64,000 bases of DNA from Yinghuangia seranimata (GCF_029953285.1 NZ_JASAOI010000007.1:169504-233503); one strand, 5' to 3'; positions 1-8,217 are shown, numbered from the stretch's first letter. Numbers and translations are program-made. The notes: generated by a model not told the origin, from the letters alone.

Positions 1-1
1 T

Positions 2-304
2 CACGGCCAGGTACGCGTGTCGGTGCGCCCCGAGACCGACGAGGACGAACTGACCCTGCTCGGCGTCCGGAACGGCGACCACACGCCCCCGGTCACCATC
101 ACCACGGGCGACCACTTCCCCGCGCAGTCACTCGACACCGAGGCCTTCCGCCAAGGCGGTTCGTGGACGCCGCAGACCTTGGCCCTGCGAGACCGCGACG
201 ACCTGGGCCCGTTCCGCCTCGCCTACCTCGAGTCCTTGGTCCGCGTCGCCGACTGGCGCTCCAGCGCCCGCCACGACGGCCCCACGGTGGGACTCGTGCC
301 CTGA
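2..304 (+). CDS. Probable CRISPR-associated Cas3 helicase/nuclease, C-terminal end (partial)
   Basis: The reading frame enters from beyond the left edge and ends at the TGA at 302-304; about 100 residues are visible. The visible part starts His-Gly-Gln-Val-Arg and ends with a helical stretch containing RLAYLESLVRVADWRSS. This pattern, with a late Leu-Glu-xx-Val-Arg-xx-Asp-Trp-Arg helix, resembles the C-terminal HD-nuclease region of the Cas3 variant that carries its HD domain after the helicase (type I-G, formerly I-U). Cas3 unwinds and degrades DNA selected by Cascade. The helicase motifs would lie outside the window, and no other cas gene or repeat array is visible here, so the family call is an inference from a short tail. 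The GTG at position 17 could be mistaken for a start but is internal to the frame. Confidence 0.45.
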   Translation, partial: HGQVRVSVRPETDEDELTLLGVRNGDHTPPVTITTGDHFPAQSLDTEAFRQGGSWTPQTLALRDRDDLGPFRLAYLESLVRVADWRSSARHDGPTVGLVP

Positions 305-333
305 GCCACGGGTCCGGACGCCAGGCCGCCCGA

Positions 334-588
334 TCAGAGGTTCGCGATCAGCCCCCAGGTGAAGAGGACGGCTCCGACGTAGAAGAGGACCGACACCACC
401 CACATGGTGCCCATCGCCTCGTCTGCGTTCTCTTGCGACATGCGGCCGATCCTGACCTTGAGCGCGAAGTGCGCCTTCGCCAACCGCGGCATGCCGATCG
501 CCACGATCCAGCAGACGATGGCGACGAACAACCAGGTGCCGACGCCCCCGTCACTCCCCTTAGCCGCCGCCTCCGCCAAGCCCTGCAT
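334..588 (-). CDS. Small two-helix membrane protein
   Basis: An 84-residue protein of unknown function. Two hydrophobic segments are visible (about residues 18-33 and 62-82), separated by a basic loop rich in Lys, Arg and His, as expected for a small inner-membrane protein with two spans. A GAGG element lies 8 bases before the ATG. It ends 30 bases after the convergent Cas3-like frame. Nothing in the sequence points to a partner or substrate, and I do not recognise the family. Confidence 0.7.
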   Translation of the reverse strand: MQGLAEAAAKGSDGGVGTWLFVAIVCWIVAIGMPRLAKAHFALKVRIGRMSQENADEAMGTMWVVSVLFYVGAVLFTWGLIANL

Positions 589-655
589 ATGCTGTGCCTC
601 CCCCGCGTCACGGCACCTTCACCATGGCATGCGATTCACCCTCGCGTTGCGAAGT

Positions 656-1201
656 TCAGCGTTCTCGGTCGCGGTGGATCTCCGCGCGGACCGCATCCCA
701 AAGCACATCCGCCGCCCGGGTGGCCTGAGCGGCCACTGCGCCCAGGTCGTTCTGCGGGTCTTTCGCTCCGTGCGCGTCTGTCGCATCGTGAGGGGTTTCG
801 CGCGTGACACCCAACATTTGTGCCTGCCACTTCAGTTCAAGTGCGGTCTCCTTCTCGAGCCACTGCCGGAAGGCCGTCCTGACGGCTTTGGACGCGTAGG
901 CGTGCCGCCGAGCCTCGAAGAGATAGCGGTTCGGGGCCTCGTACTGTCCGGGCCAGTCCTGCCAATCGCTGTCGACGGCGTCTCCCCGGCTTCTTTCCAT
1001 CGCGTTGGTGCGCTCCTCCACGGAGTGGTGAACGTAGGCGAGGATCTCCTCGTACACGGCGCATTCACGCTCCCAAAGGCGCTGGTCGTGAGCGAGATCT
1101 CGTTGGCGCCGGAGCGAATACCCCGCGAGCCATGCGGAGGTGCCGATGCTGATCGCAGCAATGGTGCCGGTGATGACCGCGGCGATGACAGGTGCGCTCA
1201 T
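656..1201 (-). CDS. Hypothetical protein with one N-terminal membrane anchor
   Basis: A 181-residue protein. Residues 4-28 form a hydrophobic N-terminal segment followed by Arg-Arg, typical of a single membrane anchor with the rest in the cytoplasm. The remainder is predicted helical, with Trp- and Glu-rich stretches and a charged C-terminus. Proteins of this build (short anchor plus a helical cytosolic domain) are common in Streptomyces and have no assigned function. It reads in the same direction as the small membrane protein 68 bases downstream, so the two may be co-transcribed. Function not recognised. Confidence 0.65.
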   Translation of the reverse strand: MSAPVIAAVITGTIAAISIGTSAWLAGYSLRRQRDLAHDQRLWERECAVYEEILAYVHHSVEERTNAMERSRGDAVDSDWQDWPGQYEAPNRYLFEARRHAYASKAVRTAFRQWLEKETALELKWQAQMLGVTRETPHDATDAHGAKDPQNDLGAVAAQATRAADVLWDAVRAEIHRDRER

Positions 1202-1434
1202 ATTCAGGACCTTTCACGGCACCGATCTGTCCATGACCCGGATCCTGCCGCAAGGGCCGTGGCGCGCCGCGCCGTCATGACCCGTTCAGCCCAACCTTGT
1301 GCCGAGAAACGCTCGATCGGTTCGCTGGATACGACGCGGCCGAGTCCGGCCGGACGACGACGCACAGCTGAACCGACGAGCGACAGCCGTCCCGTCGGCG
1401 ATACGGGGTACGGAACGGCCGTCGCGTGTGGTTC

Positions 1435-2910
1435 TCAGGGGCAACCCTGGTCCGCCAGCACGTAGTAGCCCGGCGCGGTCTGCTTGAGGGTGTGGACCGT
1501 GAAGACGTTCCACAGCCCCATGGCCTGGTTCGAGCCGTTGGCGTAGACGTAGCCGCCGCTCTGGTGGGCGCGGCCAGCGGTGGTGTGGGCGTAGTTGCTG
1601 GCCGTGAAGCAACTCGGGGTGGCGCTGCCGGTTGTGGTGGCGCTGACCGGGGTGGAGGTGGCCCCTGACGTCCCCGATGTGTCCACGGCGGCAACGGTAT
1701 AGGAATACGCCGTCCCCGCCGCGAGTCCGCTGTCCGTGTACGAAGTCCCACTAGCGGAACCGACCTTGGCGCCGTTCCGATAGACCGCGTACGACGCGGC
1801 CCCGGCGACCGGGTCCCACCTCAGGCTCGCTGTCGTGTCGGTCGTGCCCGTCACCGTGAGCCCCGTGGGCGCGGGCAACGACGGCGTGCCGCCGCCCGTC
1901 CCGTCCAGGCCCCAGAACTGCGCCGTGTAGTAGCTGGAGCAGACCGTGTCGAGAAAGAACGCCCCCGTTGCGCCGCACTGGTCGACGCCGCTCCCGGGGT
2001 CGACCGCTAGGCCGTGGCCCATGCCGGAGATCGTGTAGAGCGCCACAGCGGGGCGCCCGCCGGTGTCGTTGTACGTGCTGACCGTCGTCCCGCCCGGCAG
2101 GGTCCGGGTGTTGGACGCCGTCTGGCCGACGCCCCACACGTTCGTCCACTGGTCGCGCGACTCGGTGGCGTTGACCGGGTAGACGGTGTTGTCGGACGTC
2201 CCGTGCCAGATCGCCACGCGCGGCCACGAGGTCGTCCCGGCCGGGGCGGCGGCGCGGACGAGATCGCCCCATTGGGCGGGCGTCTTGCTGACCGGCCCGT
2301 ACATGCAACTGTAGGCGGCGGTCTGGTTGTTGGCGCAGTACGCGGGGACGCCCGAGTCAATCGACCCGCCCGCGAACACGTCCGGGTAAGCCGCGAGCAC
2401 GTCCGCGGTCATCGCGCCACCCGCCGACAAGCCGGTGATGAACACTCGGCTGACGTCGGTGCCGTAGCGCGCGACGGCGGTGTCGACCATCTGCTTGATG
2501 GACAGCGCCTCGCCCTGCCCGCGTTTCGTATGTCCGGGCTCGTACCAACGGAAGCACGACTGCGACTGGTTACTCGGGTCAGTCTGCGGAAAGACGAGCG
2601 AAAAGCCGTACAGGTCCGCGTACTTGGTCCAGCCGGAGTTGGCGTAGTAGTCAGCAGCGGTCTGCCCGCAGCCGTGCAGGGCGACGACGAGCGGGGCGCG
2701 GGCTGGGAGGTTCGCCGGGGCGTACGTGTACATCGCCAAATTGCCCGGGTTGGACCCGAACCCGGTGACCTGCGTGAGCCCCGAGGCGGAAGCCTCCGGC
2801 GCCCCAGCGACCAGCAACGCACCCACGACGGCGAACGCCCCGGCCACGGCGGCCACGCGTCGACGAACGGCTTTCAGACGAGCAGCTCTTGCGATGGGAA
2901 TCGACGGCAT
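1435..2910 (-). CDS. Secreted PHB-depolymerase/feruloyl-esterase-type hydrolase with fibronectin III domain
   Basis: A 491-residue secreted esterase. A signal peptide with a basic n-region spans about residues 1-43. The alpha/beta-hydrolase domain (about 45-335) carries the nucleophile elbow GLSAG with Ser162, a candidate acid Asp240 in HGTSD and His299 in GMGHG, plus the oxyanion-type HGCGQ motif near residue 79. A fibronectin type III domain follows (about 345-427), and the C-terminal 58 residues, with two Cys and an aromatic-rich core, match the small substrate-binding module of extracellular short-chain PHB depolymerases. The start at 2910 is chosen because AGGAG lies 7 bases upstream and the signal peptide begins there; a frame extension to 3111 lacks protein-like sequence. 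Likely role: hydrolysis of PHB or related polyesters outside the cell. Feruloyl or acetyl-xylan esterase activity is the alternative. Confidence 0.85.
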   Translation of the reverse strand: MPSIPIARAARLKAVRRRVAAVAGAFAVVGALLVAGAPEASASGLTQVTGFGSNPGNLAMYTYAPANLPARAPLVVALHGCGQTAADYYANSGWTKYADLYGFSLVFPQTDPSNQSQSCFRWYEPGHTKRGQGEALSIKQMVDTAVARYGTDVSRVFITGLSAGGAMTADVLAAYPDVFAGGSIDSGVPAYCANNQTAAYSCMYGPVSKTPAQWGDLVRAAAPAGTTSWPRVAIWHGTSDNTVYPVNATESRDQWTNVWGVGQTASNTRTLPGGTTVSTYNDTGGRPAVALYTISGMGHGLAVDPGSGVDQCGATGAFFLDTVCSSYYTAQFWGLDGTGGGTPSLPAPTGLTVTGTTDTTASLRWDPVAGAASYAVYRNGAKVGSASGTSYTDSGLAAGTAYSYTVAAVDTSGTSGATSTPVSATTTGSATPSCFTASNYAHTTAGRAHQSGGYVYANGSNQAMGLWNVFTVHTLKQTAPGYYVLADQGCP

Positions 2911-2986
2911 GCGGCAGCTCCTGGTCGAGGACGCGATGGACCGGCCCGGCACGCCTGGCCCCAGGCGTACCGGCCCGTGCCTCGAA

Positions 2987-3178
2987 TCATCGGACCGAGC
3001 CGAAGTCGCTGAAATGGCCGGGAAGTCCACTGTTCGCGCGCCCGTCATAGGCCACGAGGCCATGCCGCACCCAACCGACGGGCACGTCCACCAGCAGACG
3101 AGGCGGAACACCCCCGTCCGGCACCTCGACGACGACGCCGTCGCCGTAGTCCCAGTACCGGAACCGGATCAGGAGCAT
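2987..3178 (-). CDS. Small hypothetical protein, coupled to the upstream small gene
   Basis: A 63-residue protein with a beta-rich, Val/Gly/Trp-containing sequence and no membrane segment. Its ATG lies inside the end of the upstream 77-residue gene (overlap 3169-3178), which suggests translational coupling. The pair diverges from the XRE/DUF5919 regulator at 3485. The overlap, codon use and conserved direction argue for a real gene. The family and function are not recognised. Confidence 0.55.
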   Translation of the reverse strand: MLLIRFRYWDYGDGVVVEVPDGGVPPRLLVDVPVGWVRHGLVAYDGRANSGLPGHFSDFGSVR

Positions 3179-3402
3179 GGCGGCTCCCCCTCGACACCGG
3201 ACGGTAAGAACGACGCGGCATCGCCACCGACCGGCGTCCAGCTCACCCAGGCCGGCCCAAGGTTCGTCGTCACGGTGTACCGCTCGTGCGTACGCCCGTC
3301 CGGCAGGACGTCGTACACGCGAACAGTCATGCGCGGGCCGCGCACGCGCGGCTCCTGGAGTTCAGCCCCGGCGCATTCGGAGGCATTGACGCGATCAGCC
3401 AT
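3169..3402 (-). CDS. Small hypothetical protein next to an XRE regulator
   Basis: A 77-residue protein. The start at 3402 has no Shine-Dalgarno sequence; an internal ATG at 3330 (giving 53 residues beginning MTVRVYDVLPDG) is an equally possible start, because the first 24 residues are not strongly protein-like. The core reads as a short beta-rich domain. It overlaps the next gene by 10 bases and diverges from the regulator at 3485 across about 80 bases, so the regulator probably controls this pair. Family not recognised. Confidence 0.55.
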   Translation of the reverse strand: MADRVNASECAGAELQEPRVRGPRMTVRVYDVLPDGRTHERYTVTTNLGPAWVSWTPVGGDAASFLPSGVEGEPPCS

Positions 3403-3457
3403 GCAACTACCGTGTCAGCCATCGGTCATCAGCAATATGCGCGAGCACGCCACAACC

Positions 3458-3486
3458 ATTGGCGCTATGAGCCAATATGGCGCCAT
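3458..3486. promoter_or_regulatory. Two palindromes at the start of the XRE/DUF5919 gene
   Basis: ATTGGC (3458-3463) and GCCAAT (3471-3476) form a perfect 6-bp inverted repeat with a 7-base spacer. It is directly followed by the 10-bp perfect palindrome ATGGCGCCAT (3477-3486). Both lie between two divergent transcription units and overlap the possible starts of the regulator, as expected for an autoregulatory operator. The binding protein is an inference. Confidence 0.45.
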
Positions 3487-4441
3487 GGCTACGTCAAAGA
3501 CCCGGACGGAACGCCGCGCCATGGAACGCACCGCACAGGAGATCCGCCTGCGCGGCCTGCGGAACGCCTCGACCGTCGCCGACGTCGTCGACGGGATCCT
3601 GGCCGCGCTGCCGGACGCGCATCCCTTGGAGGCGCACCGTTGGGCGCAGGGGTGGGACCGGCGAGAGCTCTCCATACGAATCGACATGGTGTACGAGCGC
3701 GCCGGGCTCGCCCCGCCCGGTGTCGCCGATGCCGAGATTTGCAGGTGGGAGCACGGAGACCGGCGGCCGAACGACGAACGTATCGACGTCCTGTGCCAGA
3801 TCTATGGGACCCGGCCGGATCGGCTCGGCTTCGGACACGATTACAGTGGCGCCGTGCTCGGACATCTCGAACAGGCAGGTCTCATCGACCTCTACCCGCT
3901 CACCACGAGCGACTCGAAGGCCGACCTCGTCGGCCGATTGAGCTCGGCTGCGCAGCACATCAACATGTTCGGCCTCACCCGCAACTACTACGCGGGCGAG
4001 GCCATGCTGCCGCTCTTCGAGCACAAAGCCGCCAAGGGCGTGCCCGTACGGCTGTACATCATGGACCCGCACTGCGACTCGCGCCGGGACCGCTATCGCC
4101 TCGAGCCGGCCGAGGCGGCGATGGAGGATCCCGACCGCTACACGCGCGAGATCCTGCGGCCGCTCGCGGAAGCGGCGTCGGCCAGCGAGAACTTCGAGAT
4201 CTACCTGTACAACTTCCCCTGCTCGTTCGCGATGGAGGAGGTCGACGACGCCATCCGCGTCATGCTGTACGGCCACGGCAAGCGCGGCACCGACGGCCCG
4301 ATCCTGACCTTTCAGGCAGGGACCGAGTTCCACCGGTACTTCTCCGACCAGCTGCGATGGATCGAGCGACTGGCGGCGGCCGATCCGATCCCGGAACCGT
4401 GGCGTTCCAAGGGCATCGCGGTGTGGCGGTACGAAGGCTGA
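3485..4441 (+). CDS. XRE-family transcriptional regulator with DUF5919 domain
   Basis: About 318 residues from the ATG at 3485. In-frame ATGs at 3467 and 3521 are alternatives; no start has a strong RBS. The N-terminal third holds a helix-turn-helix of the XRE type ending in a conserved Ile-Cys-Arg-Trp-Glu-His-Gly-Asp-Arg-Arg-Pro segment. The rest matches the DUF5919 architecture seen in actinobacterial XRE proteins, with a conserved INMFGLTRNYYAGEAMLP segment and a C-terminal Phe-His-Arg-Tyr-Phe region. Such proteins are thought to be DNA-binding regulators with a sensor domain of unknown ligand. It diverges from two small coupled genes and sits behind a palindrome pair (3458-3486), which suggests autoregulation. 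Confidence 0.75.
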   Translation: MATSKTRTERRAMERTAQEIRLRGLRNASTVADVVDGILAALPDAHPLEAHRWAQGWDRRELSIRIDMVYERAGLAPPGVADAEICRWEHGDRRPNDERIDVLCQIYGTRPDRLGFGHDYSGAVLGHLEQAGLIDLYPLTTSDSKADLVGRLSSAAQHINMFGLTRNYYAGEAMLPLFEHKAAKGVPVRLYIMDPHCDSRRDRYRLEPAEAAMEDPDRYTREILRPLAEAASASENFEIYLYNFPCSFAMEEVDDAIRVMLYGHGKRGTDGPILTFQAGTEFHRYFSDQLRWIERLAAADPIPEPWRSKGIAVWRYEG

Positions 4442-4460
4442 ACCACAGCGCGACACAATC

Positions 4461-4473
4461 TAAAGTTCCGAGC
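4461..4473 (+). promoter_or_regulatory. Candidate leaderless -10 element
   Basis: TAAAGT (4461-4466) lies 7 bases before the ATG at 4474, and no Shine-Dalgarno sequence is visible. This spacing is what a leaderless transcript requires. The -35 region (about 4437-4443) is weak. Confidence 0.35.
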
Positions 4474-5043
4474 ATGGTGCCTAAGAGTTTCTACGACTTG
4501 AGGTTCGGCGTATCTCCCGGTGGCGCCAGGAAGGACGCGCACCACATCCGCGGCAGCCTTGACGAAGTCGTAGACGCTCTGGAGTCCGAGCTCGACGAGT
4601 CCGTCAACGTATGGATGCTCTTCGACTACGGCGCCGATCTGGCCTTGGACGTGTATCAGCGAGGCGAGCGAGTGCGTTCGATCGATCTTCACCCGTTCGT
4701 CGCGATCCGGGTCGACGGCTACCCGGAGATCACCTTCCTCGGCTCGGGCAAGCCGACCGGCTACGCCGTGGGCGCGGATGACGCAGCGAAGGTGAAGGCG
4801 GAGCTCGCCGACGGGCTCTTCGACGGCAGGTTCGACGGCAGGATCGACGCCACCGTGGACTGGGATCGTGTCCTCGTCCCGCCGCTTGTGGGTGAGATCG
4901 CGGAGTACGGCGACTATGTCATGCTCGGCGACGGCCCCGTCGATGACCTCTCCGGCCTCGACGACCTCGACGAGGACGAGTTGGCGGACGAGCTGATCGA
5001 ACGGGACTACGTCGAGTACGGGGACCACGACTTCGAAGCGTGA
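4474..5043 (+). CDS. Hypothetical acidic protein
   Basis: A 189-residue soluble protein. The first two thirds read as an alpha/beta domain with many Asp and Val residues. The last 45 residues are very acidic, with several Asp-Leu/Asp-Asp-Leu repeats, and may be disordered. It starts 32 bases after the XRE regulator and could be expressed with it or from its own leaderless promoter at 4461. No catalytic motif, signal peptide or membrane segment is visible. The family is not recognised; the shape is reminiscent of small immunity-type or DUF proteins, but that is only an impression. Confidence 0.65.
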   Translation: MVPKSFYDLRFGVSPGGARKDAHHIRGSLDEVVDALESELDESVNVWMLFDYGADLALDVYQRGERVRSIDLHPFVAIRVDGYPEITFLGSGKPTGYAVGADDAAKVKAELADGLFDGRFDGRIDATVDWDRVLVPPLVGEIAEYGDYVMLGDGPVDDLSGLDDLDEDELADELIERDYVEYGDHDFEA

Positions 5044-5149
5044 GCCGGCTCGCGGCACGGTCCTGCAACACCGAGGCACCCAGCGGGCCGGGCCAAGCCG
5101 TTGGGCCCCTGCGCACCAACGCGTCAGAGCCCGCTGCAAGCATGCCGCC

Positions 5150-6298
5150 ATGCACCTCGACGACCTGCTGCGAAACGCCACCCCGGCGCCCGATCGCGAA
5201 CCCGCTCTGCCCGTCCCCACGGACTGGCGCGCCGTCGAGCGGTGGCTGGGCACCCAGCTCCCCGTCGCCTATCGGCGTGTCGCGGAGGTGTGGGGGCCGG
5301 TGGAACTGGGTGGCGCCCTCGAAATCGCTGTTCCCTGCCACGGGGAGTACTTCGACTATGGCCAGTGGCTGCGCGAGTGCTCTTCGCCGGAGGCCGGGCT
5401 GCTCTTCTGGCCCGACGAGGGCGGACTACTGGCCTGGGGGCGGCTGCGCGACCACACCCTGTTCTGGGACACATCCGTCTCGGCCGACCCCGACGCGTGG
5501 ACCGTCGTCTCCTGGATGCCATCGGACCGGTCCCAGCCGAACGCCGTCCACGACTTCGGCCTGACGACGGCCGAGTTCCTCGATGCCGTTACCAGTCCGG
5601 AGTACGGACACCAGAACAGCCCCCGCCCGGTGTCGGCGACCATCAGGCGTACCCGGTACCGCTCCGACGTGTCCGCATGGCCCGTCCCGGACCTGCCCGC
5701 CCGTGAGCGGCACGCGGACCGTCGTGCCGCGTTCCGCGAAGGGGCGGGGTGGGACACCCTGGTGCGCTTGGTGCCACCGCCGGAGCAGCCGCGGTTGGAC
5801 GACGGCGTCACGTGGGACTCGGTCTTCACCCGCCTCGGCACCAGACTGCCGGCCGAGTACGTGACGCTGATCGAACGCTACGGACGCGGTCACTGGCGCG
5901 AGACGCTGAACTTCGTCGACCCGTTCCGCACTGACGCAGGCGGCTTGTTCTGGGAGATCCACCGGCTCACCGAACTGTGCGGGATCCTGCGCGAGGACGA
6001 CCCCGACGCCCAGCTCCCGTCGCTCTGGCCCGCACCCGGCGGCTTCCTGCCGTTCGCCGTGACCGTAGGCGTCGACACGGTCGGCTGGTGGACGGTCGGC
6101 AAGCCTGACGCATGGCCGCTCGGGGTGCTGAACCGGGAACTCGACCACGAATACCCGCCCCTGCATGCCACTCTCGTCGACACCCTCCTCGCCTGGTGCC
6201 GCGGCACCTACGACGACCAAGGCTTCTGGACGCTGCACGACGACGATCCGCCCCCGACCGAGGACGAACTCTTCCACGCCGCCGAGTTCACTCCCTAA
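5150..6298 (+). CDS. Tandem SMI1/KNR4-like (SUKH) domain protein
   Basis: A 382-residue protein built from two related domains, roughly residues 20-150 and 205-350. Each shows the SUKH hallmarks: an early W-x-x-V-E/F-x-x-L-G-T-x-LP segment followed by Tyr, a central Gly-Leu-Leu/Phe-Trp strand, and a late Trp/Asp-rich strand. SUKH domains are best known as immunity proteins against polymorphic toxins, though many actinobacterial copies stand alone. No toxin gene is adjacent. The ATG at 5150 has no good RBS. The frame ends shortly before a strong hairpin that separates it from the convergent MFS gene. Function beyond the fold is inferred. Confidence 0.75.
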   Translation: MHLDDLLRNATPAPDREPALPVPTDWRAVERWLGTQLPVAYRRVAEVWGPVELGGALEIAVPCHGEYFDYGQWLRECSSPEAGLLFWPDEGGLLAWGRLRDHTLFWDTSVSADPDAWTVVSWMPSDRSQPNAVHDFGLTTAEFLDAVTSPEYGHQNSPRPVSATIRRTRYRSDVSAWPVPDLPARERHADRRAAFREGAGWDTLVRLVPPPEQPRLDDGVTWDSVFTRLGTRLPAEYVTLIERYGRGHWRETLNFVDPFRTDAGGLFWEIHRLTELCGILREDDPDAQLPSLWPAPGGFLPFAVTVGVDTVGWWTVGKPDAWPLGVLNRELDHEYPPLHATLVDTLLAWCRGTYDDQGFWTLHDDDPPPTEDELFHAAEFTP

Positions 6299-6308
6299 GG
6301 CGTACGTG

Positions 6309-6333
6309 GAGCGCCGAGCCGGGCTCGGCGCTC
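6309..6333. terminator. Bidirectional terminator hairpin
   Basis: Perfect 11-bp arms GAGCGCCGAGC (6309-6319) and GCTCGGCGCTC (6323-6333) around a 3-base loop. It lies between the stop codons of two convergent genes (6298 and 6355) and can serve both. Confidence 0.7.
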
Positions 6334-6354
6334 GCTCAACAGCCTCGGGGAGAG

Positions 6355-7641
6355 CTACAGAGCAGCCGCCGGGACGGGGACCGGAGATTCCGCGCGTTCG
6401 GGGGCATCGACCGGGGCAGCCGCGGCCAAGGCGGACTCGATGCGGCGGTTGGTGGTCATCGTGGACGTGACCGCGGTCATCGCCAGGAGGAGGCCCGCGG
6501 CCGTGTACAGCGGGGTGCGCACGTCGTACGTGGTGGCCAGCCAGCCGCCGAGGAAGGCACCGAAGGGGGCGGCGCACATGGAGAGCATGCGGGAGGTGGA
6601 GGCGACCCGGCCCATGAGGTGGGCGGGGACGATCGCCTGGCGAAGGGACGGGCCGATCACCATCGTGGCGCCCATGCCCGCGCCGCAGACGGCGAGCGCG
6701 AGGCCGGCGACGTACGGGTTCGGGGCGGCGGCGAGGCCCAGGATCGCGAGGCCCTCGACAGCGGCCGTGCAGGTCAGCGCGGTGCCGGTGCCGAGTGCCC
6801 GGCCAAGCCGGGAGGCGATGGCGGCACCGATCAGGCCGCCGGTGGCCTCGGCGGTGAGGAGCAGGCCGAAGCCGAAGGTGCCGATGCCGAGCCGGTCGTG
6901 GGCGAAGAGGGCGAGGACGGTCTCGACGGCGAGGAAGGCGATGTTCCCGACCGCCGGGCGCAGCGCGAGCCCGAGCAGCAGCCGGTCCCGGAACACGTAC
7001 GAGGCGCCGGCCCGCGCCTGCCGCAGCAGCGACTCATGAGCCTGCGGTACGGGCTTGGACGCGGCGGGCAGCGACCGTACGAGCACCGCGGAGACCGCGA
7101 ACGACACCGCGTCGGCGAGCAGCGGAACCGACCGGCCGATCGCGAGCAGGGCGCTGCCCGCGGGCGGTCCCGCGAAGCCGGACGCGGCGGTCTGGGCGCC
7201 GCGCAGGCGGGAGTTGGCGCGTTCCAGGAGCATGGGGTCGCGGCCGAGCAGGTCCGGCAGGTAGGCCGTGGCCGCGGTGTCGAAGAGGAGTGAGCCGAGG
7301 CCGAGCAGGAAGGCGACGGCCGCGAGCAGGGGAATGCCCAGCATGTCGAATGCGGCCGCTGCCGCGGGTATCGCGAGCAGCACCGCGCGCGCCGCGTCCG
7401 TGACCCACATCGTGCGCCGCCGGTCCCAGCGGTCCACCAGCGCACCGCCGAGCACCCCGAAGAGCAGCCACGGCAGGGTGCCGACTGCGGTGACGACGGC
7501 GAGCGCCATCGGATCCCGCGTCAGCGTCAACGCGAGCAGCGGCAGTGCGGCATGTGACACGCCGTCACCGAGCGAGGAGATCGTCTGGGCGGTCCAGAGC
7601 CGTCCGAACCCGGTCGGCAACGTCTTGACGTCTGACGTCAC
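6355..7641 (-). CDS. MFS transporter (EntS/MFS_3-type efflux)
   Basis: A 428-residue integral membrane protein with 10-12 hydrophobic segments. It has the N-terminal signature SLGDGVSHAALPLLAL and, after the second helix, a Gly-Gly-Ala-Leu-Val-Asp-Arg-Trp-Asp-Arg-Arg loop, the motif A region of the MFS_3 (enterobactin-exporter-like) family. Members pump small hydrophobic or siderophore-type compounds out using the proton gradient. Its ATG overlaps the stop of the upstream arsR-type gene by 4 bases (7638-7641), so the two are translationally coupled and the regulator very likely controls this pump. The substrate cannot be read from sequence. Confidence 0.85.
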   Translation of the reverse strand: MTSDVKTLPTGFGRLWTAQTISSLGDGVSHAALPLLALTLTRDPMALAVVTAVGTLPWLLFGVLGGALVDRWDRRRTMWVTDAARAVLLAIPAAAAAFDMLGIPLLAAVAFLLGLGSLLFDTAATAYLPDLLGRDPMLLERANSRLRGAQTAASGFAGPPAGSALLAIGRSVPLLADAVSFAVSAVLVRSLPAASKPVPQAHESLLRQARAGASYVFRDRLLLGLALRPAVGNIAFLAVETVLALFAHDRLGIGTFGFGLLLTAEATGGLIGAAIASRLGRALGTGTALTCTAAVEGLAILGLAAAPNPYVAGLALAVCGAGMGATMVIGPSLRQAIVPAHLMGRVASTSRMLSMCAAPFGAFLGGWLATTYDVRTPLYTAAGLLLAMTAVTSTMTTNRRIESALAAAAPVDAPERAESPVPVPAAAL

Positions 7642-8177
7642 TTGGCATCCCCTCCGGCCTGCTCGCCCTTCGCCGGGTGGAACAGTGCGAACACGAGCGA
7701 CGCGTCGGGCAGCGACGGGTCGGACAGCTCCCGGTACTCGTCGGCCAGTGCCTCGAGCCGCGCGCCCAGCTCGGCGAACTGCTCGTCGGTGAGCCGCAGA
7801 TGCGCCATCCGTACGTGCCGCTCGCCGTCCGCCGGCGATGCCTCGAGGTCCGCCACCGCGTGCCGCATCAGGACGTCCGGCCCGCCCTCGCCCGGATCCG
7901 GCATCACGATCGACCGCGCGGCCATGGCGTAGTACCGCTCGACGACCCCCCGGACCTTCCGCGTCCGCACGACCTTCACCAGGCCGGCCCGTTCGAGCAG
8001 CCGTACGTGGTAGCTGGAACTCCCCTTCGCCAGGCCCACCCGCTCGGCGATCTGCGTGATCGTCGCGGGTTCGAAGCGGAGCACGGCCATGATCCGGTGG
8101 CGCGTGAGATTGGAGACGGCGCGTAGCTGCTCGTCGGTGGTGACGTCGAACGTATCGGGAAGATCATCCGTAGGCAT
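7638..8177 (-). CDS. ArsR-family regulator with C-terminal extension
   Basis: A 179-residue protein. Residues 12-75 form a winged helix of the ArsR type (ThrArgHisArgIleMetAlaValLeu, then SSSYHVRLLERAGLVKVV as recognition helix and wing). The C-terminal half resembles the extra domain of actinobacterial ArsR proteins that control efflux pumps; no metal-binding Cys cluster is present, so the ligand is probably organic. The start at 8177 is preferred over 8282 because a perfect palindrome occupies 8184-8207 directly upstream and the added residues are not protein-like. It is the first gene of a coupled operon with the MFS pump and probably represses its own promoter. Confidence 0.85.
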   Translation of the reverse strand: MPTDDLPDTFDVTTDEQLRAVSNLTRHRIMAVLRFEPATITQIAERVGLAKGSSSYHVRLLERAGLVKVVRTRKVRGVVERYYAMAARSIVMPDPGEGGPDVLMRHAVADLEASPADGERHVRMAHLRLTDEQFAELGARLEALADEYRELSDPSLPDASLVFALFHPAKGEQAGGDAK

Positions 8178-8183
8178 GCGAGT

Positions 8184-8207
8184 AATGGTCAACGTTTCTT
8201 GACCATT
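8184..8207. promoter_or_regulatory. 24-bp operator-like palindrome of the arsR-MFS operon
   Basis: Perfect 9-bp arms AATGGTCAA (8184-8192) and TTGACCATT (8199-8207) with a 6-base spacer. The element begins 7 bases upstream of the regulator ATG, so it overlaps the likely -10/start-site region. It is the natural candidate for autorepression by the ArsR protein. Confidence 0.7.
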
Positions 8208-8217
8208 GCGCAAGGGG

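Noticed and set aside
1..700. CRISPR repeats next to the Cas3-like fragment.
   Set aside because: No direct repeats with regular spacers occur in this part or elsewhere in the window.
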